64,000 nt of DNA from Anaspis maculata (GCA_949128115.1 OX421965.1:30251681-30315680), one strand, 5' to 3'; shown: positions 49,453-61,866, counted from the first letter of the stretch. The notes: generated by a model not told the origin, from the letters alone. Program-made: numbers and translations.

Positions 49453-50171
49453 CTCAAACCCTTAGACTTTCTATTCTCGCAATGAGAGCAGCCAATTCTG
49501 GAAAACACAGCAACAATGAAGAAAGCGACGAGAATCTGTAAGGTTTTTCCGAAAAAAGCTTGAATAATCTTGAATACAAGACGCGAGAATGGCGCCAGCG
49601 AGACCTTGAAGACACAATGTGGTTCGGTCGCCGATTTTTTGTCCAAGTCTGCCCTTGATTTATTCCTTGTTGGATTTTGAACTTTAAAAAAAATACATAC
49701 TGCTTTTGATCAAGGAGCAAGGCATCGAAAAGTAGTTTGCTTGGTTTGTTATAAACATGTCTGCCTAGTCCACCAACGAGATCTACATACTTATACGTAT
49801 TACGTATGCAACGAGAGAACTAAAATTTGTTCAAATTTAATGCATACCTATCAATTTTGTGTTTCTTCCTGATTTGTCGTAGAGCTTCTGACGACGAATT
49901 AAACTACGCATCAGAAGTCAATAACATCGTTCTCGAAAATTTTGCCTTTTTTAAATTAGATTTAACTTAGGATTGCTACAATAAATTTGTATTCTGTTTG
50001 GAGCGTTTGCTGTCACAATCCTTCGGCTATCAGCCTGTGGTTTTGCTGGACATTAGGTACTCTACATAAAGTTTGTACAGGGATTTGATAAAACACTGCA
50101 AAATTCCTAAACGTCAAAAAGCTCCCGTTCAAGTAAGATTTTTTCTCTTGAATTTCCACTATTAAGATGTA
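49453..50171. repeat. Unassigned sequence, then repeat family R, left part of the interrupted copy
   Basis: From about 49895 the sequence follows the family R copy at 44048. It stops at GTA (50169-50171), where palindrome P3 inserted; the family resumes at 52522. The first 440 bp show no gene. Confidence 0.6.
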
Positions 50172-52518
50172 TAGTGGGGGGGTTAGCGGAATGGTCTGTG
50201 CATTTTGTGATCAAAGCATGAAATTTAGCATACTTGTTCAGAAGACCCTCCTTCGCATTTCCAGATGTGGCGCCACGCAAAATTTCGCGCCAGAGGCACT
50301 GTATTGCGGTTAGTATACCTGCTAGGGGTAAATTCTGCAAAAATTGTCTCTGGCCGGTCTCTGGTACCGCAGTCGGTAGTTTTTAGTTCTGTTTAGTTGA
50401 AATTACATGTAGAAATGAGTGAGAAGAACATTTTCACAAGCAAAGTTCCAAATGCTGCCTTTATACGTTGTTTTAATACATTTTAAGGCCAACTTTGTTT
50501 TAGTACAGGAAACATGGTAAAAAAATTGCCAAAACCTCGGCAAAGATATGAACGTCCTGAAAATTTGATATTCTGTTCAGAATTATGTGCCCTACTACAT
50601 ATCTAAAATTGCCAAAAATCGCACCCTGAGGCTTTGAGTTATTGTAGGGGGGATAAAAAATTGCAACTCAAAATGAAAGGTATGGAAACCGATGGAACTC
50701 GTCAATTCAATGGATGCAAATACGTCGTAGCTCGGCGCATCACAACCAGTTGATACAATTTTGGCACAAAAAGTGTCGATCATTGTTGAAGGGGTGTCGT
50801 GGGGATGGGCGAAACTCGGCTGGGTAGCTCTTTTTCTTCCTTGGCCATGAAGAATCGATCACGACAAGATTGGTATCTTTTCTGACTAAATTCAATGTCC
50901 TGAACTTGAATATGATGTGTAAATTTGAATAAAAACAAGTTCGAACAAGTTAACTTGAGAAAACCTGTTTTTTCTTTGACAATTTCCACAAAACTTTTTT
51001 TTACTGTAAGAGGTATTCATCTTTGAAAATATCTCAGAGGCCATTAGACTAAACTGTATTCTTCACGAAAATCATCCATTCGATCTGTCACTTTGTTTTT
51101 CGAGGTAGGACAAACTGATTCGAACTTTAGTCGGCACTGCCCGGCGTCTACTAATGACCAGAACACTACAGCATGCATCTTCAAGTAATAACTCAATACC
51201 CTGCATTCCGATATATGACGATTTTGTCTATGTTATAGGAAATTGAGTTCTGCATAGATCCTCAAACTTTCAAAGATGAGTTATGATTTTCCAGATAGTT
51301 TGGGCTATTTTCATTCAAAGATGCATGGTGTAGTGTTCTGGTCAGTAGTAGACGACGGGCTGTGCCGACTAAAGTTCAAATCGATTTTTTCTATCTCGAA
51401 AAACAAAGTTACAGATCAACTGGATGATTTTCGTGAAGAATACAGTTAAATCTAATGGCCTCTGGAATATTTTCAAAGATGAATGCCTCTAACAGTAAAA
51501 AAAAGTTTTGTGAAAATTGTCAAAGAAAAAACAGGTTTTTTCAAGTTAACTTGTTTGAACTTGTTTTTGTCCAAATTAATACATCGGATTCAAGTTCAGG
51601 ACATTGAATTTAGTCGGAAAAGATACCAATCTTGTCGTGATCGATTCTTCATGGCCCAGGAAGAAGAAGAGCCACCCAGCCGAGTTTCGCCCTCCCCCGC
51701 GACCCCTCTTCAACAATGATCGACACTTTTTGTGCCAAAATTGTATCAACGGGATGTGATGCGTCGAACTATGACGTATTTGCATCCATTGGATTGACGG
51801 GTTCCATCGGGTTGTATACCTTCAATTTTGAGTTGCAATTTTTTACCCCCCCTCCAATAACTAGAAGCCTCGGGGTGCGATTTGTGACAATTTTAGATAT
51901 GTAGTAGGACACTCAATTCTGAACAGAGTATCAAATTTTCAGGATCTTCATATCTTTACCGAGGTTTTGGCGATTTTTTTACCATGTTTCCTGTACTAAA
52001 ACAAATTTGGCCTTAAAATGTATTAAAACAACGTATCAAGGCACCATTAGGAGCGGTGGTAGCCGAGTGGTACAGGTGATGGCAAGCCAAACCATTCGCG
52101 CTGCCCTGTGTGGGTTCGAATCCTACTTCATCCATGGATATTTTGTGCTGTCCCCGAGGTTGCATGGTAGAGCAGCTTATAGCTGAATGCCGCCTCGTAA
52201 AATAAGACAATTAAATAAATAAATAAATTTGGAACTTTGCTTGTGAAAATGCATTCCTCACTCATTTCTACATGTAGTTTTATCTAAACAGAACTAAAAA
52301 ATACCGACTGCGGTACCAGAGACCGGCCAGGAACCATTTTTGCAGAATTTACCCCTAGCAGGTATATTAACCGCAATACAGTGCCTCTGGTTCAAAATCT
52401 TGCGTGGCGCCACATCTGGAATTGCAAAGGAGGGTCTTCTGAACACGTATGCCAAATTTCATGCTTTGATCACAAAATGCACAGATCATTCCATTTTTGG
52501 CCGTTAACCCCGCCACTA
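50172..52518. mobile_element. Palindromic element P3 (about 2.3 kb) with nested SINE
   Basis: The ends read TAGTGG...CCACTA with GTA on both sides (50169-50171 and 52519-52521). The arms are inverted copies of about 1 kb. Examples are ACCGCAGTCGGTA against TACCGACTGCGGT, and a GATCGATTCTTCATGGCC block matched by an inverted block near 50840. The paralogous R copy at 44321 shows the unoccupied site, which confirms a 3-bp duplication. The ORFs at 50595-50989 and 51483-51904 are arm copies and not genes. There is no transposase. Confidence 0.85.
52050..52228 (+). mobile_element. tRNA-derived SINE, family 1, full copy
   Basis: The head carries an A box (TGGTAGCCGAGTGG, 52057-52070) and a B box (GGTTCGAATCC, 52113-52123). 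The body GTCCCCGAGGTTGCATGGTA follows, then an AAATAAAT tail. It lies in the right arm of P3; the left arm has the unoccupied sequence (TTCCAAATGCTGCC near 50440). It would be transcribed by pol III. A second copy is at 34745. Confidence 0.85.
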
Positions 52519-52521
52519 GTA

Positions 52522-54169
52522 GAGGTGGATCTCAAAGTACATGATGATGGTGTTGAATCGTCTGTCTATCTCATTTATTCTCAGGGCGATCACAAATTCT
52601 AAAATGGTGCTGTCCCAAGGTTGTACAAACCAATTATGTCCCATGGTAGAGTTGACGGCACACTACAGGGACCTGTGGGCTGGGCTGAACAGAAGAACAA
52701 AAATCGTTTCGGACGAGTCCGTGTGTTGGAATAGAGGAAACAACACCGTCAGCTGGAGTGGTGGACCATTACCAGGTCACAGGCGGACCTAAAATCCCAC
52801 TGCAAATCTAGGTGCACCACTAGATGAACTCAGTTTGCGCAGTCCCTGCCCACAGGTCCCTCTGGTATTCCGAGTACTCTACATGCCTCAGGCTGTACCT
52901 CCGGATACTTACAGTATCGTTTTCAAAAATTTATTACTATTCATTCATACATTTTTCGAGATTTCATCATGTTGCGTTGTCTTTGATAAACGCATGTGTA
53001 CTACTGCATGTACTTACAAAATTCATTTTTCAATAAACTTGGTTTCCAGTGCACAGAAAGACAAAAGTGTCCCAAGGTACGTGGGTCTCCCTTACGTATT
53101 TAGCTTAGGTCGAGACCTAAGCATTTCCTTTTAATTGTCTCTAGCTCTCTAGGACAAGTGCTCCTTACTAAGTGAGCTAGGGAACTTATTGAAATTATTT
53201 ACATAAATTAGGAAACACCCTGGATTAATTCCCAAAGGGTTACATCAACTTTTGGGCTCTTTCTCTCCACATGCATCATCCTTCTCAGTCTCAATATAAT
53301 GATTCAACAGGCTGAGTGACATTAACAATGGCTGATGACTGAATCTTGAGAGAGAGAGAGAAACTCTTAACGATTTCTCGTTACTTCTGCTCATGGAATC
53401 ACGGCATCTTGTAAATTTCCAAAACGGTTTCTTCTCCGGTGCTCAAATTTAAATCGACAATCGGCATCCTTTTAATTATTGTTGATTTCTTAAATCCCAA
53501 TTATTATCTTCTTGGCTTACCCACTTTCCGTTATTTATTGGCATTATTGAGGTGAAGCCAATGAAAGGCGTAAATCCAAAAATTTATTTCATTAGTTAAC
53601 AGGAGACGTGTTACAACGTGTAATTAATTAATTCACTTAAAAGTCTAACACTTAATTATTTATAAATATTATAGGTAGTTGTAGTAGTAGTAGTGTTTAT
53701 GTACAAGTTATTATCACTTGGGTTTTATTAAGTATTATTGCTTTCACTGGACATAAATCATTCGGAACAGACATCTACTAATATTCAATAATTTTTAGTC
53801 GTCGAATATCCACGCTTGTATTATTATGGCAATAAATCATAGTAATTTCATTATGTTTTAATCTGTTACGGTGGTGGAAATGGTTCCCCACTCTTTTTTT
53901 TTGTCAAACAAAATTGTCAACTCTGAAATTTGTTCAGTCTTCTTGTGGTAATGGGGTGGAGAACCATGCGCGATGACAACAGTAAAAATGGAAAGCCCGT
54001 ATTGGCGTTACTTAAATAATATTATGATAAAGGTAACAATGAATGTTTCAATTGAAACTACACAGTAACATTATTGTAGAAAAATAAATATTCCGGTATA
54101 ACAATCTTAAGGTGTTCTAGCGACGCCTACGTGTCATGGGGTAGCTCTGGCCAAAGTTTTCCGCAGGTT
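52522..54169. other. Family R remainder, then no gene recognised
   Basis: The first 90 bp complete the interrupted R copy. GGGACCTGTGGGC near 52668 has an inverted partner near 52848. A perfect 9-bp-arm palindrome GCTTAGGTC-GA-GACCTAAGC lies at 53103-53122. A GA microsatellite is at about 53351-53364. No gene is supported. Confidence 0.45.
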
Positions 54170-54296
54170 TCAAGCCGACGGTGGTGAGTCGTGAAACCTC
54201 CGTTTGCAGAAGAATCTGGAACAGTCCCTCATCTTGACGGCATCCATGACTTCTTGCAGGTGATGAGAAACGGCGTTGGCGACGTCCGGATGCACC
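54170..54296 (-). CDS. Candidate terminal exon of an unrecognised gene
   Basis: On the minus strand the acceptor TTCTTGTTGCAG precedes 54296. The second frame reads VHPDVANAVSHHLQEVMDAV, then KMRDCSRFFCKRRFHDSPPS, Ala and a TGA at 54172-54170. The GC-rich third positions favour this frame over the longer overlapping one. No polyadenylation signal or upstream exon is obvious, and the family is unknown. Confidence 0.3.
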
Positions 54297-56130
54297 CTGC
54301 AACAAGAACTTATATCAAAACAATATCAACAGGAGGTCCTGTTATTTGCAATAGGAAATAGGTATCATAATAGACTGTAGTTTCAGTTCAGTTTGTTCCA
54401 GAATGCTGTTGCGTCACCTATTATAAAATATGTTACATTTTCCGGATTGCGATATAATAGAAGCCAAATTCAATCTGATCGGAATGGAAATGGCCAATGG
54501 CCAAGGAATTGACCAATTTCAGGTTCAAAATCTGCGAAGAACTGGAGAAGAAAACGAAATGTTTCCTACCTTCTGACAAAAGTTGAAGAAACTGAAAGAT
54601 GAAAAAGACAAGGACAGTCATTCAGAACACCTAATTTGCTCTATAATTTCCAACTCAGATGAGCTTCCCTCGAAACATTCCGGGCCCACATTGTCTGCCG
54701 ACGCGGAGTGCGGAGTGAAAGTAACCATTCTGAAGCCCGAGGCCAGCCAACATTCCGACTCATCTTTGGCAAGTGTTATTATTGCACATCCATCGCAAAG
54801 AATGCGACCCGAACTCCGGAAGTGGCTCATCGGCTCATCCCCATATGGCCATCTTCGGTCCATCAACTCATCTCAGAGCGCGGCAGAATGCACAATTTCC
54901 CAAAATAATTGGAAAGTTCCAGTTGCGTAAATTTTCAAGACTTCGCAACCATGTTTACCTACCTATGCCTGAAGCCTGCTGCATCCCAGCTGAAAAAATG
55001 ATGAATAGAAATGCGAACGAGTTGGAACAATTCGCATTATGTTTTTTTGGGCTTCCGTAGCCCGCAGCAGGTTTCATCCACGCGAGTATAGGTACGGGCA
55101 GGTAGGTAGGTACCTACTTGTCTTATGACGGACCATTGCCTCCTCGACCGCCCGAAGTGCATAACAGTGATTTGTTCTGATTATTAAAGATTGCTTGGGT
55201 GTGGTGAGAACCACAATATTCGAAAAGATGAAGAGACGCATCAGGGAGCTTTCTCCGGCCTACTTCGCGGTGTTTAACCATGACTCGTCAATGGGCATCA
55301 ACAGAAAAAACTACTTTCTACTACACTTTGTGCGTGCGGCGCGGAATAAGTGCATATCCGAATAGTTGAGGAGAACGCAATTGCGTAACCAACGAACCGT
55401 GTGAAGAGCCGAGAAGAACCATCAATGGTGCGCTTTATTACAGCTCGCGGATCACTTACACCTGCAAGTATGGTGTAAGTACACTGTGGTGTGGTAGGTA
55501 CTGTTTATCATGAAAATGTGGATGCTGCACCCCGCACACCTGCCCACGCCCACCCTTTTTGCTAATAAGACGCTAATAAGGAAAAGGAAAATGATTATGC
55601 AAGCGAACATTATGCGTTTTCCTCACACTGAGGATTTGCATAAAATTTGAGTAATTCTGCATAATGAAGCGTCAACAATCGCAATTATACACGCGAGTGG
55701 GTTGACTGGGAGAAGCACTGGATGGAATGTTTGCATTTATAAGCATGTGAGGAGGCTATCATATTTTGAAGGTTCTAGTTGGTGGCTCCATAATATTGTT
55801 TTTGTTGGATCATTGCTCACCACCTTTACACCTTTAGGTCCTTCAACCCTCATCCTTAACCGAACGACTCTGAATGTGATCCAAACCAATCATCATCACT
55901 ACAGAGGATGTTCCGTGATTTATGTGACAAACTTCAACACAACACAGAGGATTAAGGCGAGTCAAGACCAATAAAGATGATAAATGATCATGAAATGATA
56001 AAATGATTAAGAACATTTTTGAAGTGATGTCTGTCTCTGTGTCTGTGTGTCTGTATGCGATACGTTGCGGATACGATAACAGCCGCTACGTTGATCCGCG
56101 ATCGATTTGAAATTCGGTATGCAGATATTG
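54297..56130. other. No gene recognised
   Basis: ORFs up to 115 codons (54583-54930) have no recognisable domain. A TAGG-type simple repeat lies near 55095-55120. A short TCTGTG-rich run is at 56030-56055. Confidence 0.4.
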
Positions 56131-57012
56131 GACAGGAAGCTGGTGCCTCAAAACTTACGTCATAAGGTACATGATTTTAACCCTGTAGATCTAATGTGCG
56201 TTGATAAGGTTGTTGAAAATTTCTTTGTCTTACATGTCAAGACCAGGGGCTTTGGGCTGGTATAGGCTTGTCAATTTTCGAAAATTGTCAAAAATTTATG
56301 TCAATAAGGTACATGACTGAAACCAACGGGCTTTTGTGTGGGAACATCCCCTTGATCAAAAATCGGGTTATAAGACAAAATTTTTGGGGGCTCTCGGTCC
56401 ATAAGACAAGTTTGAAATTTTCCAAAAAAGGCCAAAATTTACGTCCTCCTGGAGACTTCTCCTTTGGCATAATTTTAAGAATGAAAAACGATTCTCACTT
56501 GATTTTTCACGCAGGCTTCGAATCTGTCCACAAAATTTTTTAATGGTAGGTACATCGCTTACAGGGTGCAACATCGAAATTTTTTTCTTAAATCGTACAC
56601 CCTGTAGTTTAACATGGAAATCGATTCTGTTTTTTATCCTGATTACAAATATATATCACACTTGGTGGGTTAGTCAATAAAACGCCTGTGAAAAATCTTA
56701 TAAATTTTGGTCCTTTTTTGAAAATTTTAAACTTGTCTTATGGACCGAAAGCCCCCAAAAATTTTGTCTTACGACCAGATTTTCGATCAAGGGAATGTTC
56801 CCACACCAAATCCAGTTGGTTTCATTCATGAACCTTATGATGGAAGTTTTTGACCATTTTTTCGGAAATTGACATGCTCATACCAGCCTAAAGCCCCCGG
56901 TCTGACATGTAAGACAAAGCAATTTTTAACAACCTTATCAACGCACATCAGACCTACAGGGTTAAAATCGTGTACCTTATAACGTAAGTTTTGAGGCACC
57001 AGCTCCCTGTCC
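56131..57012. mobile_element. Palindromic element P5a
   Basis: The left arm (from 56131, GAAGCTGGTGCCTCAAAACTT) and right arm (to 57012, ending AAGTTTTGAGGCACCAGCTC) are inverted copies of about 400 bp. The centre holds TACAGGGTG (56560-56568) and CACCCTGTA (56598-56606), only 29 bp apart. There is no coding capacity. Confidence 0.75.
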
Positions 57013-57031
57013 ATATGGTTTTGTGAACAAT

Positions 57032-57836
57032 AAGGAGCTGGTGCCTCAAAACTTAGTCATAAGGTACATGATTTCAACCCGAATTTTAACCCTAAAGGTC
57101 TAATGTGCGTTGGAAAGGTTGTTGAAAATTGCTTTGTCTTACATGTCAGACCGAGGGCTTTGGGCTAGTATGAGCTTGTCAATTTTCGAAAAAAAGGCAA
57201 AAAATTCACGTCATAAGGTACATGAATGAAACCAACGGGATTTTGTGTGGGAACATCCCTTTAATCGAAAATCTGGTCGTAAGACAAGATTTTCGGCGGC
57301 TTTCGGTCTATAACACAAGTTTGAAATTCTCAAAAAAGGACCATCCATCCATCATTTTTTTCACAGATGTTTTGTCGACTAACCCATCAAGTGTAATATA
57401 TATTTGTAATCAGGATAAAAACCGGGATCGATTTCCAAGTTAATATATAAAGTGTACGATTCGAGGAAAGTTTTTCGATGTTGCACCCTGTAAGCGATGT
57501 ACCATTGGAAATTTTCGTGTACAGATTCCAAACCTACGTGAAAAATCATGTAAGAATCAGTTTTCATTCTTAAAATTATGTCTTAGGGGAATTCTCCAGA
57601 AAGAGGTGAATTTTGACCCTTTTTGAAAATTTCAAACTTGTTTTATGGACCGAGAGCCCTCAAAAATTTTGTCTTACGACCCGATTTTTGATAAAGGGGA
57701 TGTTCACATACAAAAGTCCGTTGGTCTCATTCATTAACCTTATGAGGTAACTTTTGGCCCTTTTTCGAACATTGACAAGTTTCAAGTTTATACCAGCGTA
57801 AATCCCCCGAGAAGTCTGAGATGTAAAGCAAAGAAA
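57032..57836. mobile_element. Palindromic element P5b, second copy in tandem
   Basis: The left arm repeats the left arm of P5a (GGAGCTGGTGCCTCAAAACT at 57034) and the right arm repeats its inverse, with CACCCTGTA at 57484-57492. The right arm stops short of the outer end. Together with P5a the arms alternate left, right, left, right. Confidence 0.7.
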
Positions 57837-57930
57837 GGACACTGTCTGGTTTGGGCGAATTTTGGGTCCGGCGCAATAGGTTTTTCTCAAGTTGAGGTCT
57901 TTTAGCTGCCGTATTTGCTCATAACAAATT

Positions 57931-58206
57931 GAAATGTTCCTAAGGTAGTTATTTTGAAGATTTATGCATAATTTTTTACTCTCCGGTTGTTTTCGAAGTG
58001 ATTAATTTCAAGAAGAGAAAAAGCTGTGACTGGGCTTAGACTCACATCAGTCGGAATACTAGGGGAAATGTTCCTAAGGTAGTTATTTCAAACATTTATG
58101 CATGATTTTTTACTCCCCGGCTGTTTTCGAAGTGAATTATTTCAAGACGAGAAAAAGCTCATGACTGGGCCTAGTGACTCACACCATCAGTCGGGGTACT
58201 AGGGAT
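57931..58206 (+). repeat. Tandem duplication, about 135-bp unit, two copies
   Basis: Both units begin AAATGTTCCTAAGGTAGTTA and end CATCAGTCGG..TACTAGGG. They differ by scattered substitutions and small indels. No coding content. Confidence 0.8.
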
Positions 58207-58890
58207 ATAGCTTTTGTCTTGTTGCCCTTGGCAGTAAAGTTATGAAACTTGACAGACTAATTCTTTGAATTCCTCTGATCATGCTTGGAATTGGAGCCAG
58301 CTGAGCAGATGGCGCATACATCAGGGTGAAAAATATAGTTAGAAAATTGACTTTTTATAACCGAAGAACCAAAAATGATAGAAATGTGAGAATTATACCA
58401 TGAACATTTGTTGTTCCCTGTTGTTTAAGGTGCGATAAACAGTTTCAAGACATATCGAACCGTTTGGAAGATATCTTGAAATACGTTATATCACTCAAAA
58501 AAATTACTTTTTATACCAATAAAGCAGTCAATCTTCAAGATAATTAAAGGAGAACTTGGTATTTCTTCAAGAAGTGATGCTAGAAATAAATGACGATCTG
58601 GAGTCAAACTCTACGTCTACTATTTTCAATAAGAATACAAGAGTTAACTTTTTTCTATACCTTCACCTACACTATTATTTCTATAATTATTGGATATTTC
58701 AATCAGCGGTAATTTGTAAAATAGACAACAATAATAAATAATCATCTTATTTTGGATAATACACTCTACATCAGCAATCCCAAGTTGATTATAGCTTTGT
58801 CTGTTATTTTTTTTTCCAGTTTTACATAATATGTCGACTGCATTATGGAAATAGTTTCGCGATTATTAGCGTCGTTCCAGTGTTTTCATC

Positions 58891-60048
58891 TATACGTTGT
58901 TTCAGATTGATTGCTATCCCAGTAGGCATAGGAAGTATATGGTAAAAGTCGCTTTAGCTTTGTCTAGTTCTAAAACGTTTATCGTTTCAGTCCCAAGTCA
59001 GTGTGACATGTCAATCAAAATCAACTGGAAAGTTTTTTACTGTCGTCCAAACTGTCATGTTTCTGTCCACCTAGATAGCTTTTGGAAAGAAAATCGTAAT
59101 AAGCACCTATCGACGCAAGTTTCAAGAATCTGTACGTGTTACTTATACAGTTACTGTTGTTCCTGTTACGTTATACCTACTGTTACTGTTGTGTTGTTCC
59201 TTCATTGGTTTTGACTTTTGATTACCTGATAATTTTCACGCCATGTGTGGGGATCCAGTTCGTTTATCTGCGAGAGAACGTGAAACACTTTGACTCTGTT
59301 ACGAAGAATTCTTCAGAGATTCCAACAATGCAGCTGCCAGCATTCAGCGCGTTGCTTTGATCTTTAGTAACGTACTGCACGGTCAAACGCATACTGGCAA
59401 GAAGGGACCAAGGTTTGTCACTACCTCCATGGTCACTACTTACAACCAAAAAGTGGCCGTGGATCCCTGAGCCCAGTCGAGAAAAAAATCAGCCAGGCGC
59501 CCGTTCTCAATCAAAAGGGTAGGTACAGTACAGTCTGTTGTGCCATATCCTACCAGATTTCGTGCTTCTGTCTTCACTAAAAGGCTCAGTTGAAGTAGAA
59601 CAGCGTGACTAGGCTTTAGAAGCAGATATTCCTTTATATCTGATTCCTCTCAAGGCCATGGAGTTTGCTTTACTGCTTTACCATCTACCTGTGTGATATG
59701 TGTACAATGTTGATTGAGACTGTGGCAAGAACGAAATCCGCTGACTCCCCAGGTGCCTATTTTTTTTTTAGTCCCGAGATCAGAAACAGAGACGGTTCGA
59801 CATCAAAACTGCATGTATCTCTCTTCAAGTGCACCTTGAATGGGGTGCCGCACGTGGTACTCGATAAAAAACTGAAGAAATACTTTCTGACTGAAAGGAG
59901 TGAAAGATCTGACTTATAACCTGAAAATAAATAATGAAGTTTCCATGAGATTTACACTTTTGATTTGACGTTTTTTGTAACTAAATCTAAAGCTGCATTT
60001 AGATTTTCATGACCTACTGGGATAGCAATATTTCTGAAACAACGTATA
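58891..60048. mobile_element. 1,158-bp TIR element with unidentified contents
   Basis: The 36-bp termini (starting TATACGTTGTTTCAG and ending at the inner side with CTATCCCAGTAGG) are inverted with about three mismatches. TA lies at both edges. Inside are short ORFs (58897-59214 and 59665-59919); the second reads KLHVSLFKCTLNGVPHVVLD but shows no known domain. It is a non-autonomous DNA transposon, perhaps carrying host-derived sequence. Confidence 0.65.
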
Positions 60049-61545
60049 CTGACTCCAATGCTTTTTGTGTACACTAGGTCATGAAGGCGCGCAAGCGCGC
60101 CTTCAACCAAAAGTCAGGTGCTCTTGAACATTGAATAAACTTGAAGATTAAATAATCTTGAAAATTTAATAATCTCGAAAACTGAATAATCTTGAAAATT
60201 GAATAATCTCAAAGAATGAATACCCACCCTTGAAATTATTCGAATTATAATTTCTCCTCAACATCACTTCTTTATCCGTTATTGTAGGTAGAACACAAAA
60301 TGAAAAAGAAATCAATTTTTGAGATCATTAACATTTCATAGCTTGAAATTTCTTCTTTCCAAAATCTGATATGTATAAGATTCGGAGGCCACCATGGAAC
60401 ATGCTATAAAATGCGATTCCTCAATTGTTTGGCACACTTTGGCTGATTCGAAGAAAAAAATCTAAGTGACTGAAATGTTTCAGGAATATTTTCAACAATT
60501 TCAATTTAGATCAGTCAAACGCTATTCCAACTATTGACCGTTATAATACTCGATAACAACGTGATCTAATAAGATGCACCTAGGTACCTACTCATTTTAC
60601 TTTCATTAAGCCTGGAGCATAATAATAGGCAACACAACATGCAACAGTAACCTTCGCTGTTGTACAACACAACCACCCTCAGATGTAGAGAACCAAACAT
60701 ACTTCAACTGATGTGGGGGAACAGTGTCTAAGCTAACGTAATCAAATATGCGCCAAAAGTTTTTGCCCAAATGAACTGAAAACCGTTGCAAATTGGTCAA
60801 AATGAGTTGCTCTCTCAAAAACAGCCTGTCAACAGATTTCAGAATACTGGCCATTTTTGGGTAACTTTTGGTGGAGCCCCCTATTTTGGGTTTTGATCTT
60901 GAACAAATTTTCATCCTGTATCGTCCTGACTTGAAGTTTTGGCTTCAACACAAGCCCCATAGGTTGGATATCGATCAACATTGAGAAAAAGTCATCACCG
61001 AAAGCCTGGGACACTACTTTTTCCCGTTTTCTCTGCAATTAGAGGAGATGGGGTGAACATGGAAAACCGTTCTGAGACACAGATATACCAGTTCCCCAGA
61101 ACAGGTTAGAAAAAATTTAAAAAAAATTTCGTCGATTGGGAGAGATCCAAACTTTTACAATTTTGCAGTACCTCAGTCTAACACCCTGTATAAATGATAA
61201 CAAAATATTGTACCAAAAATAGAATATGGCATCTTATAGCACAATAAATGACCTATCCAAGGAATAAAAAAGTTTTGGAATTAGTCAACCTCCTTTGAAG
61301 CTACGACATTTTGAATTCGACTGAAATTTTTGGGTGGCCCATTTCAATTGGTGAGCAGTTTATAGTTTCATGAGCCGATTCATCAGCTGACTCATTTCCC
61401 TCGACACCGACATGCTAAGGGACGTAAAGAGGGCAGTATTTCCAGAGATGAAAACTCGGGAACCCTGGGTCAAATTTCGGAAATTTTCCTTCCAAAAATT
61501 AATTCAATCTTTTCTCCAACTTCCATTTCCAGCATGTCTGCACCT
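60049..61545. repeat. Hairpin, short-period tandem repeat, then no gene recognised
   Basis: GAAGGCGCGCAAGCGCGCCTTC at about 60085-60106 is a perfect hairpin. About 60125-60225 is a degenerate repeat of AATAATCTTGAAAATTG-like 17-mers. CACCCTGTA occurs at 61182-61190 without a partner nearby. The ORF at 60606-60914 (-) has no recognisable domain. Confidence 0.5.
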
Positions 61546-61549
61546 CAAA

Positions 61550-61755
61550 TAAATAAATAAATAAATAAATAAATAAATGTTTATCTCCTTATCGGCTTTT
61601 TCTCGCCATAGGAGTTTGCCCGTTTATTTATCAGATTTATAAACTCAGAAAAGTGCAAATTTTGGACAACACAACACCCAGACTTTTCACCGGGAATCGA
61701 ACCCGGGACTTCCGCGTCGCAGGCAGCCACTCGACCGCCTGCGCCACGGGGCCGT
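61550..61755 (-). mobile_element. tRNA-derived SINE, family 2
   Basis: On the minus strand the head GGCCCCGTGGCGCAGGCGGT contains an A box. GGGTTCGATTCCCGG (61691-61705) is a strong B box. The body ends in an (ATTT)n run (61550-61578 on the plus strand). The head differs from SINE family 1, while both tails are AAAT-type. No clear target duplication. Confidence 0.75.
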
Positions 61756-61866
61756 CATAATGAATATTTCGTGGGGCTCACCACCAGTCTGTGGGCCCAC
61801 CGCACGCCCCGCCGCATGCCAAAGTTTACATTGCAGTTTTTCTCAAATTCACGAAATGTGCTGATT

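Noticed and set aside
50595..51904. Duplicate ORFs of 62-78 codons (50595-50989 and 51483-51904) as paralogous genes
   Set aside because: They are the same sequence read in the two inverted arms of P3.
52690..52745. Hammerhead ribozyme (GGACGAGTCCGTG-like block)
   Set aside because: The conserved CTGANGA core is missing on both strands, so the catalytic fold cannot form.
61681..61755. Functional tRNA on the minus strand
   Set aside because: The box motifs continue into a SINE body with an (ATTT)n tail, and no matching acceptor stem closes after the T arm.
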